Part shown: positions 33,378-41,231 of the stretch, in pieces
Layout of the letters: every line of letters begins with the position of its first letter
Position numbering within the stretch: position 1 is the first letter of the stretch
Assembly (NCBI RefSeq): GCF_000241325.1
Contig: NZ_BAEI01000077.1
Location: 62,001 to 126,000, forward strand
Reading direction: 5' to 3'
DNA: 64,000 nt
Source of the DNA: Gordonia polyisoprenivorans NBRC 16320 = JCM 10675
GTDB lineage: Bacteria; Actinomycetota; Actinomycetes; Mycobacteriales; Mycobacteriaceae
Made by a program: the position numbers and the translations under genes
The notes under the pieces: generated by a model
The model's input: the letters and a program-made list of their open reading frames with translations, nothing else
What the model was told of the DNA's origin: nothing
Database searches by the model: none

Positions 33378-35581
33378 TGCTGGTCGCAGACCTTCCAGTT
33401 GTCGCCCTGCTTTTGCAGGTTGATCGCGACGCGTTGCGGCTGGTTGGGCGTACTCGTATTGACGGCCGTCACCTCGACCAGCGCGGTGTTGCCATCGACG
33501 CGGACGGCGTTGATGCTCTCCACCTTGACCAGCTCGTTGCGGGCTTTCTGCGACTGGTAGAGCTTGGTCCAGTCGCCGTCCTGCATGTTCTGGTAGTAGG
33601 CGAGTTTGTTGCCGCAGGTGACGTTGCGCAATGTCTGCAGGTCGCCGTTGTACACCGCGTTGCCATAGGTCTTCGCGGCGTCGGCGGCCGCGTCCTCGGG
33701 TGCTTGCGGTCGCAGCTGGAAGTACGCGAAGACGCCGATGACGATCGCGGCAACGACGACGATCGCGGCGACCACCGAAATCAGGATGCCCGTCCGACGG
33801 CGGCCGCCGCCCGACTTCGCCGGCTTCGGCTGCTTCTCCTGATCACCGGGGATGACCTGCGGCTGGTGGGCCGTGGTCGACCAGCCCTGGGTGGCAGCGG
33901 TTCCGGTCGCGGCGGCTGCGCCTGCGGCGACAGCACCTGCTCCGGCCGCCGCGGCGGGCTTGGTGAGGATCTGGGTCTTCGAGTCGTCCGCCGGGACCTG
34001 ATCGGCCCCAGTCTCGTTGGCCCCAGTCTCGTCGGCGGGGGTCTCGGTGGCAGTGTCCGGTGCGGCCGGTGCTGCCGGCAGCTTGGCGGTCTCGGCCTCG
34101 CTGGACTCGGCGTCGGCGGGAATCTCGTCCCACTCGTCGTCTGCCTCAGCGGTCTCGGCTTCTTCGGCGTCGACCTTGTCGGCGACGTCCTCGTCGATGA
34201 GCGCCTCGTCCGCATCGGCCTCGGCGACGTGCTCCTCGGTCTGGTCGGAGTCGGCCTCGGTCTCGGTCTCTGGCACGATTTCTTCGCCTGCCGACTCCGC
34301 AACCTCGGCGGCAGGCTCCTCGGCCTCGGGGGTCTCGGCGTCGGGGGTCTCGGAAGCAGGGGTCTCGACGGTGGAGTCCTCGGAAGCTGCGGCCTCGGAG
34401 TCGGTGTTCTCGGACTGGGTGTTCTCGGACTCGGTGTCTTCCGAGTCGGCGGCCTCGCTCACCTCGGCATCCGGCGTGGCCGGTTCGTCGGAGTCTGGCG
34501 CGACGGGTTCGGCTACGGCCTGCTCGGCGGCTGGGTCTTCGGTGTCCGGGGCAGCGGTCGCAGCGTCATCTGCCGCGTCGGACTCGGGCCGGTCGGCTTC
34601 GCTCGTGTCGGCGACTGTGTCGGTGCCGTCGGTGTCGGCGTCGTCTTTGTCCGAGGACGTTGCCGCGACCGCTGCGGCGGTACCGGCGGCAGCGGCACCT
34701 GCCGCGGCGACGGTGGCCGCGGCCTTGTGGTCGCCGTCGGAATCGGTCCCGTCGGAGTCGGTCTTGTCCGAGCTGGTCTCGTCGGCGGGAGTCTCGTCGG
34801 TATTCTCGGAGCCGGTCTCCTCGGAGTCGCCCTTCCCCGTGTCCTCTGCCTCGGCTGCTCCGGCTGCTTCGACGGGTGCCGACGCGGTGTCGGAGTCCTC
34901 GTCGGGACGACTGTCGTCGGACTGCTCGGCGGCCGCCTCCGCGGGCACCGAATCGGTGGTGTTCTCCGCACCTGCCGCGCTTTGTTCGGCCGCGTCTTCC
35001 GAGTCGGAAGTCGCAGCGCTCTCGTCCCGTGCACCGCCGTAGGGGTCGACGTTCTCGAGATCCTCGAGGTCGGCGGCGTCGGGAAGGTTGGATCGGCTGA
35101 TGACCTTGGTCGCCGAGTCGATGCCACGTCCCCCGCGCGGCCTCGGGTGTTCGGTCACCTTGTCTCCTGTATCCGTGGTGTCGGCCGAATCCGGCGAGGT
35201 GGTGTCTGCATTACTACCGTCGGCGCTGCTCTGGTCATCCGGTCGCTCGGATGCTGTAGGTCGCTCGGACGGCGACGCGTTGCGAGCAGGCCCGGCGGGC
35301 GGCGTACGGAGCGGCCTCGTCTGGGCATCCGAACCAGCGGGAGGGGTGCCGGGGGATACGGGACGCCCACCGGTCGGTCCACCCTGGCGCGATCCACCGG
35401 GTGCGCCGGTCGGTCCGGACTGTGGTCGGGGCGGCACATTCGACGTCGGCCGCGACCCGGGAGCCGTGGGCCGCGGGGGTCGGCCGACGTCGGCAGGCTC
35501 GGACCCGCGTGATTCCCGCATCTTGCGCAGCTTCGAGAAAGCCCTGGTGACAGCTGACTTCCGGTCGTCAGACTGCGCCAT
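33374..35581 (-). CDS. Rv0361-type membrane protein with very long acidic low-complexity segment
   Basis: The protein has 735 residues. A basic N-terminus (KSAVTRAFSKLRKMRESRG) is followed by Pro/Gly-rich sequence (about 25-110). About 430 residues dominated by Asp, Glu, Ser, Thr and Ala come next (about 110-540). Then come a basic KSGGGRRR, one membrane helix (about 597-622) and a 113-residue extracytoplasmic domain. That domain contains two cysteines (near 656 and 732) and resembles small NTF2/DUF4878-like modules. Synteny (opposite strand to fba, divergent from the DUF3151 gene) equates it with Rv0361, though that protein is far shorter. The acidic part is cytoplasmic by topology, and its role is unknown. 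Confidence 0.7.
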   Translation of the reverse strand: MAQSDDRKSAVTRAFSKLRKMRESRGSEPADVGRPPRPTAPGSRPTSNVPPRPQSGPTGAPGGSRQGGPTGGRPVSPGTPPAGSDAQTRPLRTPPAGPARNASPSERPTASERPDDQSSADGSNADTTSPDSADTTDTGDKVTEHPRPRGGRGIDSATKVISRSNLPDAADLEDLENVDPYGGARDESAATSDSEDAAEQSAAGAENTTDSVPAEAAAEQSDDSRPDEDSDTASAPVEAAGAAEAEDTGKGDSEETGSENTDETPADETSSDKTDSDGTDSDGDHKAAATVAAAGAAAAGTAAAVAATSSDKDDADTDGTDTVADTSEADRPESDAADDAATAAPDTEDPAAEQAVAEPVAPDSDEPATPDAEVSEAADSEDTESENTQSENTDSEAAASEDSTVETPASETPDAETPEAEEPAAEVAESAGEEIVPETETEADSDQTEEHVAEADADEALIDEDVADKVDAEEAETAEADDEWDEIPADAESSEAETAKLPAAPAAPDTATETPADETGANETGADQVPADDSKTQILTKPAAAAGAGAVAAGAAAATGTAATQGWSTTAHQPQVIPGDQEKQPKPAKSGGGRRRTGILISVVAAIVVVAAIVIGVFAYFQLRPQAPEDAAADAAKTYGNAVYNGDLQTLRNVTCGNKLAYYQNMQDGDWTKLYQSQKARNELVKVESINAVRVDGNTALVEVTAVNTSTPNQPQRVAINLQKQGDNWKVCDQQ

Positions 35582-35735
35582 CGGTCATCACCCAACCTTC
35601 CTCGAACACCACGCTCGAAGTTTGCCCACGAGAAATCCGTCCGACACTGAGAACGGCATCACACAACGTCACGCCACGAAGTGCGTCATTCACACTAGCG
35701 AACGGTCGCGCACATCATCACCTGGGGAGACTTGG

Positions 35736-35755
35736 TCATCCGATCGAACGGATGA
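35736..35755. promoter_or_regulatory. TCATCCG-N6-CGGATGA inverted repeat in a divergent promoter region
   Basis: Perfect 7-bp arms surround ATCGAA between the Rv0361-type gene (start 35581) and the DUF3151 gene (start 35832). Its position suggests an operator for one or both; no regulator gene is adjacent. Confidence 0.4.
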
Positions 35756-35831
35756 ATCCGACGTACCCGTCTCGGGGTCGACCTCGCGCGACGTGTCGTG
35801 GTCGCGCGTGCCTCGATGCTTGAATGGTGGG

Positions 35832-36260
35832 GTGACTTCCTTCGGAGACCTCCTGGGTCCTCAACCCGTCCTGCTGACCGGCGACGACGACGCCGAATCG
35901 GCGCTGCTCAACGGTGCCGAGCCGGCCGAGGTGGCCGCTGCGCACCCGACAGCGTCGATCGCCTGGGCGTACCTGGCCGAACGTGCGTTGAGCGGCACAC
36001 CGGACACGCTCAAGGTGATCGAGGCCTACGCCTACGCCCGCACCGGATATCACCGCGGCCTCGACCAACTGCGGCGCCACGGCTGGAAGGGATTCGGCCC
36101 GGTGCCGTGGAGCCACGAACCCAACCAGGGCTTCCTGCGCTGTGTCGGCGCGCTGGCCCGTGCTGCCCAGGCGGTCGGCGAGGAGGACGAGTACCTGCGA
36201 TGCCTCGATCTGCTCAACGACAGTGACCCGAATGCCGCCGGACAGCTCGGTCTGAACTGA
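35832..36260 (+). CDS. DUF3151 family protein (Rv0360c-like)
   Basis: The 142-residue soluble protein matches the size and text of the conserved actinobacterial DUF3151 family: an ALLNGAEPAEVAAAHPTAS N-terminal region, then TPDTLKVIEAYAYARTGYHRGLDQLRRHGW and PVPWSHEPNQGFLR. It looks helical, like a small TPR-type scaffold. The GTG start was chosen to begin at MTSFGDLLG; the long upstream extension of the frame is antisense to the Rv0361-type gene. It is divergent from that gene, as Rv0360c is from Rv0361. Function is unknown. Confidence 0.8.
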   Translation: MTSFGDLLGPQPVLLTGDDDAESALLNGAEPAEVAAAHPTASIAWAYLAERALSGTPDTLKVIEAYAYARTGYHRGLDQLRRHGWKGFGPVPWSHEPNQGFLRCVGALARAAQAVGEEDEYLRCLDLLNDSDPNAAGQLGLN

Positions 36261-36285
36261 CTCGGACTCCTTCCGACCCGATTTC

Positions 36286-37398
36286 GTGACGCCGATGACC
36301 ACCTGGGCTCGCCGCCGCTACGAGGCGTTGCCGCGATTGTTGCGGGTGCGCATCCGCAGACTCTGGCTGTCGGCGGTCCCGATTGCGCAGTGCGCGATCG
36401 CCGCCGGCCTCGCATGGTGGTTCGCGCTGGAGGTGCTGGGTCACCAGCAACCGTTCTTCGCCCCGATCGCCGCGGTCATCTCCCTCGGGCTCTCCCTGGG
36501 CCGCCGATGGCGCCGATCGGTCGAGCTCGTCGCCGGCGTCACCATCGGCATCCTCGTCGGCGACCTGTTGATCGTCGAAATCGGCAGTGGCGGTTGGCAG
36601 ATCGTCGTGGTGGTGGCGCTCGCGATGGCGGTGGCCGTCTTCCTCGACGACGGCCCGCTCATCCCGATGCAGGCGGCGTCCTCGGCGGTGCTCGTGGCGA
36701 CCCTGCTACCGCCGGGTGGAATCGGCGGTTTCCATCGCGCGATCGACGCCCTGACCGGCGGTTTGATCGGAATCCTGGTCGGTGCGTTGCTGCCCGCGAA
36801 TCCTGCTGCCCGCGCCCGCCGGGACGCGGCCACCGTCCTCGCGACGGTCCGCGATGCCGCCCGGCAACTGGCCGAGGGAATGCGTGCCGGTGACGAATCC
36901 ATGGTGTTCGCCGCGCTGGAGAAGGCGCGAGGAACCCAGGGGGCGATCAACACGATGCGACAGGACATGAGCGGCGGCCGCGAGATCAGCACGCTGTCCC
37001 CGCTGTACTGGGGGTCACGGCTTCGGCTGCAACGGATTTCGGCGACCGCGGACCCGATCGACAACGGGGTCCGCAACTTTCGGATCATCGCGCGACGGGC
37101 CCTGGGGATCACCCAGCGTGGTGAGGAGGTGCGTCCCGAACTCATCGAGATCATCGGCGATCTCGGGGACGCTTTCGAGATACTGCGCGAGATGATGCTC
37201 GCCGACCCGGGGCACTCGCCGGACCCGGCCGACGCCGCACGCGTCCTGCGCACTATTGCCCGCAAGGCGCGAGCCGAACTCGTCGCCGAACGCGGGATGT
37301 CAGAGACCGCGCTGCTCGCCGAGATCCGGTCGTTGCTCGTCGATCTGTTGATGGTCGCCGGATTGCGGCGATCGTCTGCGGTGGCGACACTGCGCTGA
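36286..37398 (+). CDS. FUSC/aromatic-acid-exporter family membrane protein
   Basis: The 370-residue protein has an N-terminal membrane domain of about six helices (residues about 28-165). It contains the FUSC-like QPFFAPIAAVISLGLSLGRRWRRSVE segment and the ALTGGLIGILVGALLP repeat. A cytoplasmic helical domain fills the C-terminal half. Relatives include AaeB-type efflux proteins and mycobacterial DUF939-like proteins. It lies 25 bases after the DUF3151 gene and opens the accessory block. The start may be GTG 36286 or ATG 36295; neither has a strong ribosome-binding site. Substrate unknown. Confidence 0.8.
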   Translation: MTPMTTWARRRYEALPRLLRVRIRRLWLSAVPIAQCAIAAGLAWWFALEVLGHQQPFFAPIAAVISLGLSLGRRWRRSVELVAGVTIGILVGDLLIVEIGSGGWQIVVVVALAMAVAVFLDDGPLIPMQAASSAVLVATLLPPGGIGGFHRAIDALTGGLIGILVGALLPANPAARARRDAATVLATVRDAARQLAEGMRAGDESMVFAALEKARGTQGAINTMRQDMSGGREISTLSPLYWGSRLRLQRISATADPIDNGVRNFRIIARRALGITQRGEEVRPELIEIIGDLGDAFEILREMMLADPGHSPDPADAARVLRTIARKARAELVAERGMSETALLAEIRSLLVDLLMVAGLRRSSAVATLR

Positions 37399-37415
37399 GT
37401 CGGCGAGAAGTAATG

Positions 37416-37441
37416 CTGAATCGGCAAATACAAGAATTCAG
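37416..37441. promoter_or_regulatory. CTGAAT-N14-ATTCAG inverted repeat before the amidase gene
   Basis: Six-base arms in locally AT-rich sequence lie between the FUSC gene stop and the amidase start. It could be an operator for the amidase or a weak 3' structure of the preceding gene; the evidence is positional only. Confidence 0.3.
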
Positions 37442-37453
37442 TCGCGCAACCCT

Positions 37454-39487
37454 GTGTCGACAATGACGAGAAAGGCCGGTGGGTCGATGGTGGACCGCGT
37501 TGACGTCGTGGAGATGAGCGTCGCAGAGATGCTCGATGCGCTTGAGTCCGGTCTCGTGACGAGTGTCGATCTGGTGTGTGCCTACCTCAACCGGATCGCC
37601 TACTACGACCGGACCGGTCAGTGTCTGCGCGCCATCGCCGTGCTCAACCCGAATTGTCTCGACGAGGCCGCCGACTCCGACCGTCGTCGGCGAGCCGGAG
37701 TGGCCGGGCCGCTCGAAGGCGTCCCGTTCACCGTGAAGGACAGCTACAAGGTCAAGGGGATGACCGTGGCCTGCGGTTCGCCCGCGTTGGCCGATGTCGT
37801 CGCGGGAGAGGATGCCGCCACGGTCGCGCAGTTGCGTGCCGCCGGTGCGGTGCTACTCGGCAAGACCAACATGCCGCCGATGGCGGCCGGTGGTGTCCAG
37901 CCCGGCGTGTACGACTACGCGCGCAGTCCGTACAACCCGGAGTTCCTCACCGCCGCATATGGTTCCGGGTCGTCAAACGGTTCCGGAACGGCGGTGGCGG
38001 CAAGTTTCTGCGGCTTCGGGATGGCCGAGGAGACGGTGTCGTCGGGGCGTTCACCGGCCTCCAACAACGCACTGGTCGCCTACACGCCGTCCCGGGGTGT
38101 GCTGTCGATCCGCGGCAATTGGCCGTTGCGTCCGACCTGCGATGTGGTTGTGCCGCATACCCGTTCGGTCGAGGATCTGCTGATCCTGCTCGATGTGTTG
38201 GCGGTCGACGACCCGATCCGCACCGGTGACTTCTGGCGAGAGCAGACCCGCGTAGCCTTGCGCGGCCCGGAGGAGGTCCTCCCGCAGCCGGTGCATCGCC
38301 CGCGACCGAGTCGACTCGACGGTGTGCGGCTCGGCGTACCGCGAATGTACATCGGCGAGGACCGCGTACCACTCGATCCCCCGGTGATCACACCGTCGGT
38401 TCGCGCTTTGTGGGACAGGGCATTCGGCGATCTGCGTGCGCTCGGAGCCGAGGTGGTGGAGGTCGACTTCCCCGTCGTGTCGAACTACGAGCAGGACCGC
38501 CCGAGTGCCGACGGGCCGGCGGAACGTGGCCTCGTCCCACCGAACTGGCGTGCGCTCGAGGGCGGCACGATCACCGCGATGGCCCTCGATCAATTCCTGC
38601 GCGAGAACGGAGATCCCGCGTTGAACAGCTGGGCCGACGTCGACGGCGACACGGTGTTTCCCGCCGACGATGCACCGGTGGCGGTGTGGATCACCCGCGC
38701 GCGCGGCGGATTCGACTGGCAGCGGCTCGCCGAACTCGTCAAGCAGGGGCTTCCGGAGTCCTACGACGACGTGCCGGACATCGACCATCTGTTACGCGGG
38801 CTCGAGCAGGCGCGCACCGCGGACTTCGAGGACTGGTTGACCGAAAATGGCTTGGATGCAGTGGTATTCCCGGCTGCCGGCGGCGTCGGTCGCGCCGATC
38901 TGTTCTCCCGGACCGAGAGTCGTGAGGAGGCCATGCGCAACGGCGTCGTCTACTCCAACGGCAACCGGGTGCTGCGCCATCTGGGTATCCCGAGTGTGAC
39001 GGTGCCGATGGGCGTCATGGGCGACATCCAGATGCCGGTCGGACTGACCTTCGCCGGAGCGGCCTACAGTGACGACAGGTTGCTGGATCTGGCGGGCGCC
39101 TACGAGGCCGCGACGACGCGCCGTGAACCCGCGTTCCTCACGCCGACGTTGCCCGCCAACCAGATCGAGCCGGCTGGTGACGTTGGTGACGGCGGTTCGC
39201 CGGCTCCGACGTACTCGGTCGACATCGGGCATACCGACCGCTCGTGGGACGTGAAAGTGCGTGTAGCCGAACAAGAGTCGGTAACCAAGGAGGCGACAGG
39301 GGTCCGCGTGTGGGCCGACGGGCACCTGCTGCGACCTGTAGAAGGCGAGCCTGGGCTCTATCGTGGGGTGGTGTCCCTGAGTCGCAAGCGCCTGGCCGAC
39401 GAGATGTTGATCCTGGTGAAGGCCGGTGACACCGCGGCGATGAGCATCGAAGCGCTCGATCAGGCCTTGCCGTCGATCCGTACCTGA
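37454..39487 (+). CDS. Amidase-signature family protein with C-terminal extension
   Basis: The 677-residue protein is longer than typical amidases (about 450-550). The Ser-cisSer-Lys triad can be placed at K95 (PFTVKDSYK), S174 (GSGSSNGSG) and S197 (EETVSSGRSPAS), so catalysis is plausible. The nucleophile motif deviates from the usual TGGSIRxPA. The amidase fold runs to about residue 560. The last 110 residues, after a Pro/Gly linker, look beta-rich (WDVKVRVAEQ, GVRVWADGHLL, YRGVVSLSRKR) and may form a separate binding domain. There is no signal peptide. A start at 37487 (MVDRVDVVEMS) is also possible. The substrate is unknown. Confidence 0.8.
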   Translation: MSTMTRKAGGSMVDRVDVVEMSVAEMLDALESGLVTSVDLVCAYLNRIAYYDRTGQCLRAIAVLNPNCLDEAADSDRRRRAGVAGPLEGVPFTVKDSYKVKGMTVACGSPALADVVAGEDAATVAQLRAAGAVLLGKTNMPPMAAGGVQPGVYDYARSPYNPEFLTAAYGSGSSNGSGTAVAASFCGFGMAEETVSSGRSPASNNALVAYTPSRGVLSIRGNWPLRPTCDVVVPHTRSVEDLLILLDVLAVDDPIRTGDFWREQTRVALRGPEEVLPQPVHRPRPSRLDGVRLGVPRMYIGEDRVPLDPPVITPSVRALWDRAFGDLRALGAEVVEVDFPVVSNYEQDRPSADGPAERGLVPPNWRALEGGTITAMALDQFLRENGDPALNSWADVDGDTVFPADDAPVAVWITRARGGFDWQRLAELVKQGLPESYDDVPDIDHLLRGLEQARTADFEDWLTENGLDAVVFPAAGGVGRADLFSRTESREEAMRNGVVYSNGNRVLRHLGIPSVTVPMGVMGDIQMPVGLTFAGAAYSDDRLLDLAGAYEAATTRREPAFLTPTLPANQIEPAGDVGDGGSPAPTYSVDIGHTDRSWDVKVRVAEQESVTKEATGVRVWADGHLLRPVEGEPGLYRGVVSLSRKRLADEMLILVKAGDTAAMSIEALDQALPSIRT

Positions 39488-39882
39488 CCGATCGCGAAGA
39501 CCCCGACGGCGATCGCGAGACATCCGATCGCCACACCGGCGCCCAGTATCGGCAGTGCAGCGGCGGTGACCGCGCAGAGCAGCATCACGCCGACTGCCAC
39601 GCGAGGTGCCACCCGCAATCGTCGCGTGGCCTTCGGGGCCATCCATCGACCCCAGCAGACCCCGATGAGCGCCAACACGGCCAAAGCCAGGCCGATCCCA
39701 CCGATCGGGCCCGCCGCCCGGGCACCCCAATGGTATCCGGCTGCCGCGCTGCCCGCCCAGAGAGTGATCTCGACGGCGAACACCCCGGCACCCCAGAGGT
39801 ACTCCGTGCCGTGGAGAGGCAGTGGCGTGACGGCGTCCGAGTGCGGGGAACGAGAGTTTTCGAGAGCGGTGCTCTTGGTCAT
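39460..39882 (-). CDS. YrdB/DUF2568-like small membrane protein
   Basis: The 140-residue protein has about four membrane helices (YLWGAGVFAVEITLWAGSAAAGYHWGA onward). It contains a WGRWMAPKATRRL loop, as in the YrdB/DUF2568 family of unknown function. The ATG at 39882 follows GGGGG; the frame extends upstream through low-quality repeat sequence that I exclude. Its last 28 bases overlap the 3' end of the convergent amidase gene. Confidence 0.7.
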   Translation of the reverse strand: MTKSTALENSRSPHSDAVTPLPLHGTEYLWGAGVFAVEITLWAGSAAAGYHWGARAAGPIGGIGLALAVLALIGVCWGRWMAPKATRRLRVAPRVAVGVMLLCAVTAAALPILGAGVAIGCLAIAVGVFAIGQVRIDGKA

Positions 39883-39964
39883 GCCCCCGAGTATCCGCGT
39901 CGGAGGTGCCGATTGCAAGAGTAGTGCTCTCGATTTCGGGTGGCTGTGCCCGATCGGTGAAAAA

Positions 39965-40050
39965 TGGCGCACGGTCGACGAGATTTGGCGCCCGGTCGAC
40001 GTCGATGAGCGCCCAGCCGACGGAGATAGGCGCCCGATCGGCGGGGATGG
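39965..40050. repeat. Four degenerate copies of a 20-23-bp unit
   Basis: Units such as TGGCGCACGGTCGACGAG and TGGCGCCCGGTCGACGTC drift into AGCGCCCAGCCGACGG and AGGCGCCCGATCGGCGG. The array lies between the YrdB-like gene and the metal exporter, ending 37 bases before the metal-sensor-type palindrome. No function is suggested. Confidence 0.5.
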
Positions 40051-40086
40051 CGGAGGCGGGGGGGTCAGGCACACCTAAGCCTTGCT

Positions 40087-40110
40087 ATATATGCGTACTC
40101 GTGCATATAT
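40087..40110. promoter_or_regulatory. ATATATGC-N8-GCATATAT palindrome, probable metal-sensor operator
   Basis: Perfect 8-bp arms around GTACTCGT end ten bases before the start codon of the CDF transporter. AT-rich palindromes of this shape in high-GC DNA are typical targets of ArsR/SmtB-type metal repressors (CzrA, NmtR, KmtR). The sequence must overlap the promoter or leader of the transporter. No ArsR gene is adjacent, so the regulator would be encoded elsewhere. Confidence 0.65.
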
Positions 40111-40120
40111 TGGCGGGGCC

Positions 40121-41062
40121 ATGGGACATTCACATTCACACTCCGCCGCGCCGTCGCACTCCCACAGCCATTCGCATGTGGACGTGACGAATGCGTCGCA
40201 GCGTCGCATCTGGCCGATGGCGGTGGCCGTCGGGCTGATCGGGTCGTACTTCGTCGTCGAACTCCTGGTCGGCTTCGCGGTCAACTCGCTGGCGCTGATC
40301 GCCGATGCCGGACACATGCTCACCGACGTCGTCGCCCTGGTCATGGGCCTCATCGCGTTACTGCTCGCCCGGCACGGCAAGGCCACCGACACCCGGACCT
40401 TCGGCTGGCACCGCGCCGAGGTGTTCACCGCGGTCGCCAATGCGGTCCTGCTGATCGGCGTCGCGGGTTTCGTCCTGTACGAGGCGATCGAGCGCATCGG
40501 GTCGGACCCCCAGGTCCCCGGTCTCACCCTGATCGTCGTGGCGCTGGTCGGTCTGACCGTGAACGTGCTGGTGATGTTCTTGTTGCGGGCCGATTCGCAG
40601 GAGTCCATCGCGGTTCGCGGCGCCTACCTCGAGGTGCTGGCCGATGCGGTCGGCAGTGTCGGGGTACTCGTCGCCGGCATCGTGGCGCTGACCACCGGAT
40701 GGGGTTACGCCGACATCATCGTGGCCGTCGGCATCGCGCTGTGGGTCGTGCCGCGTGCCCTGCGGCTGGCCGTCGACGCCCTCCGTATCCTCAATCAGCA
40801 GGCGCCCACCCACGTCGACGTCGACCAGGTGCGTCGCGAGTTGTCCGAGATCCCCTCGGTCACCGATGTGCACGACCTGCACGTCTGGTCGCTGACCACC
40901 GGAATGGACGTCGCGACGGTGCACCTCGGCAGCGACCGGCCCAATGCCGAAGTACTCCCGGCCGCGCAGGCCGTGCTGTCACGCCATGGGCTCGGTCACG
41001 CGACCGTCCAGATCGATCCCGCCGACGATCAGCACAGATGCTCGGAAGATCTCAACTGGTGA
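40121..41062 (+). CDS. Cation diffusion facilitator (CzcD-like) metal exporter
   Basis: The 313-residue protein begins with a His-rich metal-binding N-terminus (HSHSHSAAPSHSHSHSHVD). Six membrane helices follow (about 28-215), containing the CDF signature NSLALIADAGHMLTDVVAL, whose Asp residues form the transport site with the paired motif in helix V (EVLADAVGSVGVLVAGI). A C-terminal cytoplasmic metal-binding domain comes last (VTDVHDLHVWSLT). The pattern points to zinc, possibly with cadmium or cobalt. The ATG at 40121 follows GGCGGGG. The strong palindrome immediately upstream suggests metal-responsive control. Confidence 0.93.
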   Translation: MGHSHSHSAAPSHSHSHSHVDVTNASQRRIWPMAVAVGLIGSYFVVELLVGFAVNSLALIADAGHMLTDVVALVMGLIALLLARHGKATDTRTFGWHRAEVFTAVANAVLLIGVAGFVLYEAIERIGSDPQVPGLTLIVVALVGLTVNVLVMFLLRADSQESIAVRGAYLEVLADAVGSVGVLVAGIVALTTGWGYADIIVAVGIALWVVPRALRLAVDALRILNQQAPTHVDVDQVRRELSEIPSVTDVHDLHVWSLTTGMDVATVHLGSDRPNAEVLPAAQAVLSRHGLGHATVQIDPADDQHRCSEDLNW

Positions 41063-41180
41063 CAGCGGTCTGCCTCCAGCTCATGTGCTGAGGTCCTGCG
41101 TCGAGTCGTGCGGTGTTCCCGCGCCGAACTGCGCCACGGCAACGTTCTCACAATGACCCCTGGACGTGACTGCCCGCTCG

Positions 41181-41208
41181 GTCATACACTGCACGGCAAA
41201 TGTATGAC
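41181..41208. promoter_or_regulatory. GTCATACA-N12-TGTATGAC operator, copy 1
   Basis: A perfect inverted repeat with 8-bp arms ends 23 bases before the start of the polytopic membrane protein gene. The same arms and the same 12-bp spacing recur at 42966-42993 in front of the FAD monooxygenase. A TetR-family gene lies between the two target genes, making it the likely regulator. Confidence 0.7.
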
Positions 41209-41231
41209 CTGAAGGTCCCCGGGAGGCGCTC

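Noticed and set aside
33143..35512. Plus-strand open frame of about 789 codons, Gly/Val/Leu-rich
   Set aside because: It mirrors the acidic repeat region of the Rv0361-type gene on the other strand. The opposite strand has the anchor, folded C-terminal domain and synteny.
40082..40120. Alternative upstream start (TTG) for the metal exporter
   Set aside because: It would translate through the palindromic operator; the ATG at 40121 begins the His-rich N-terminus and follows a purine-rich site.
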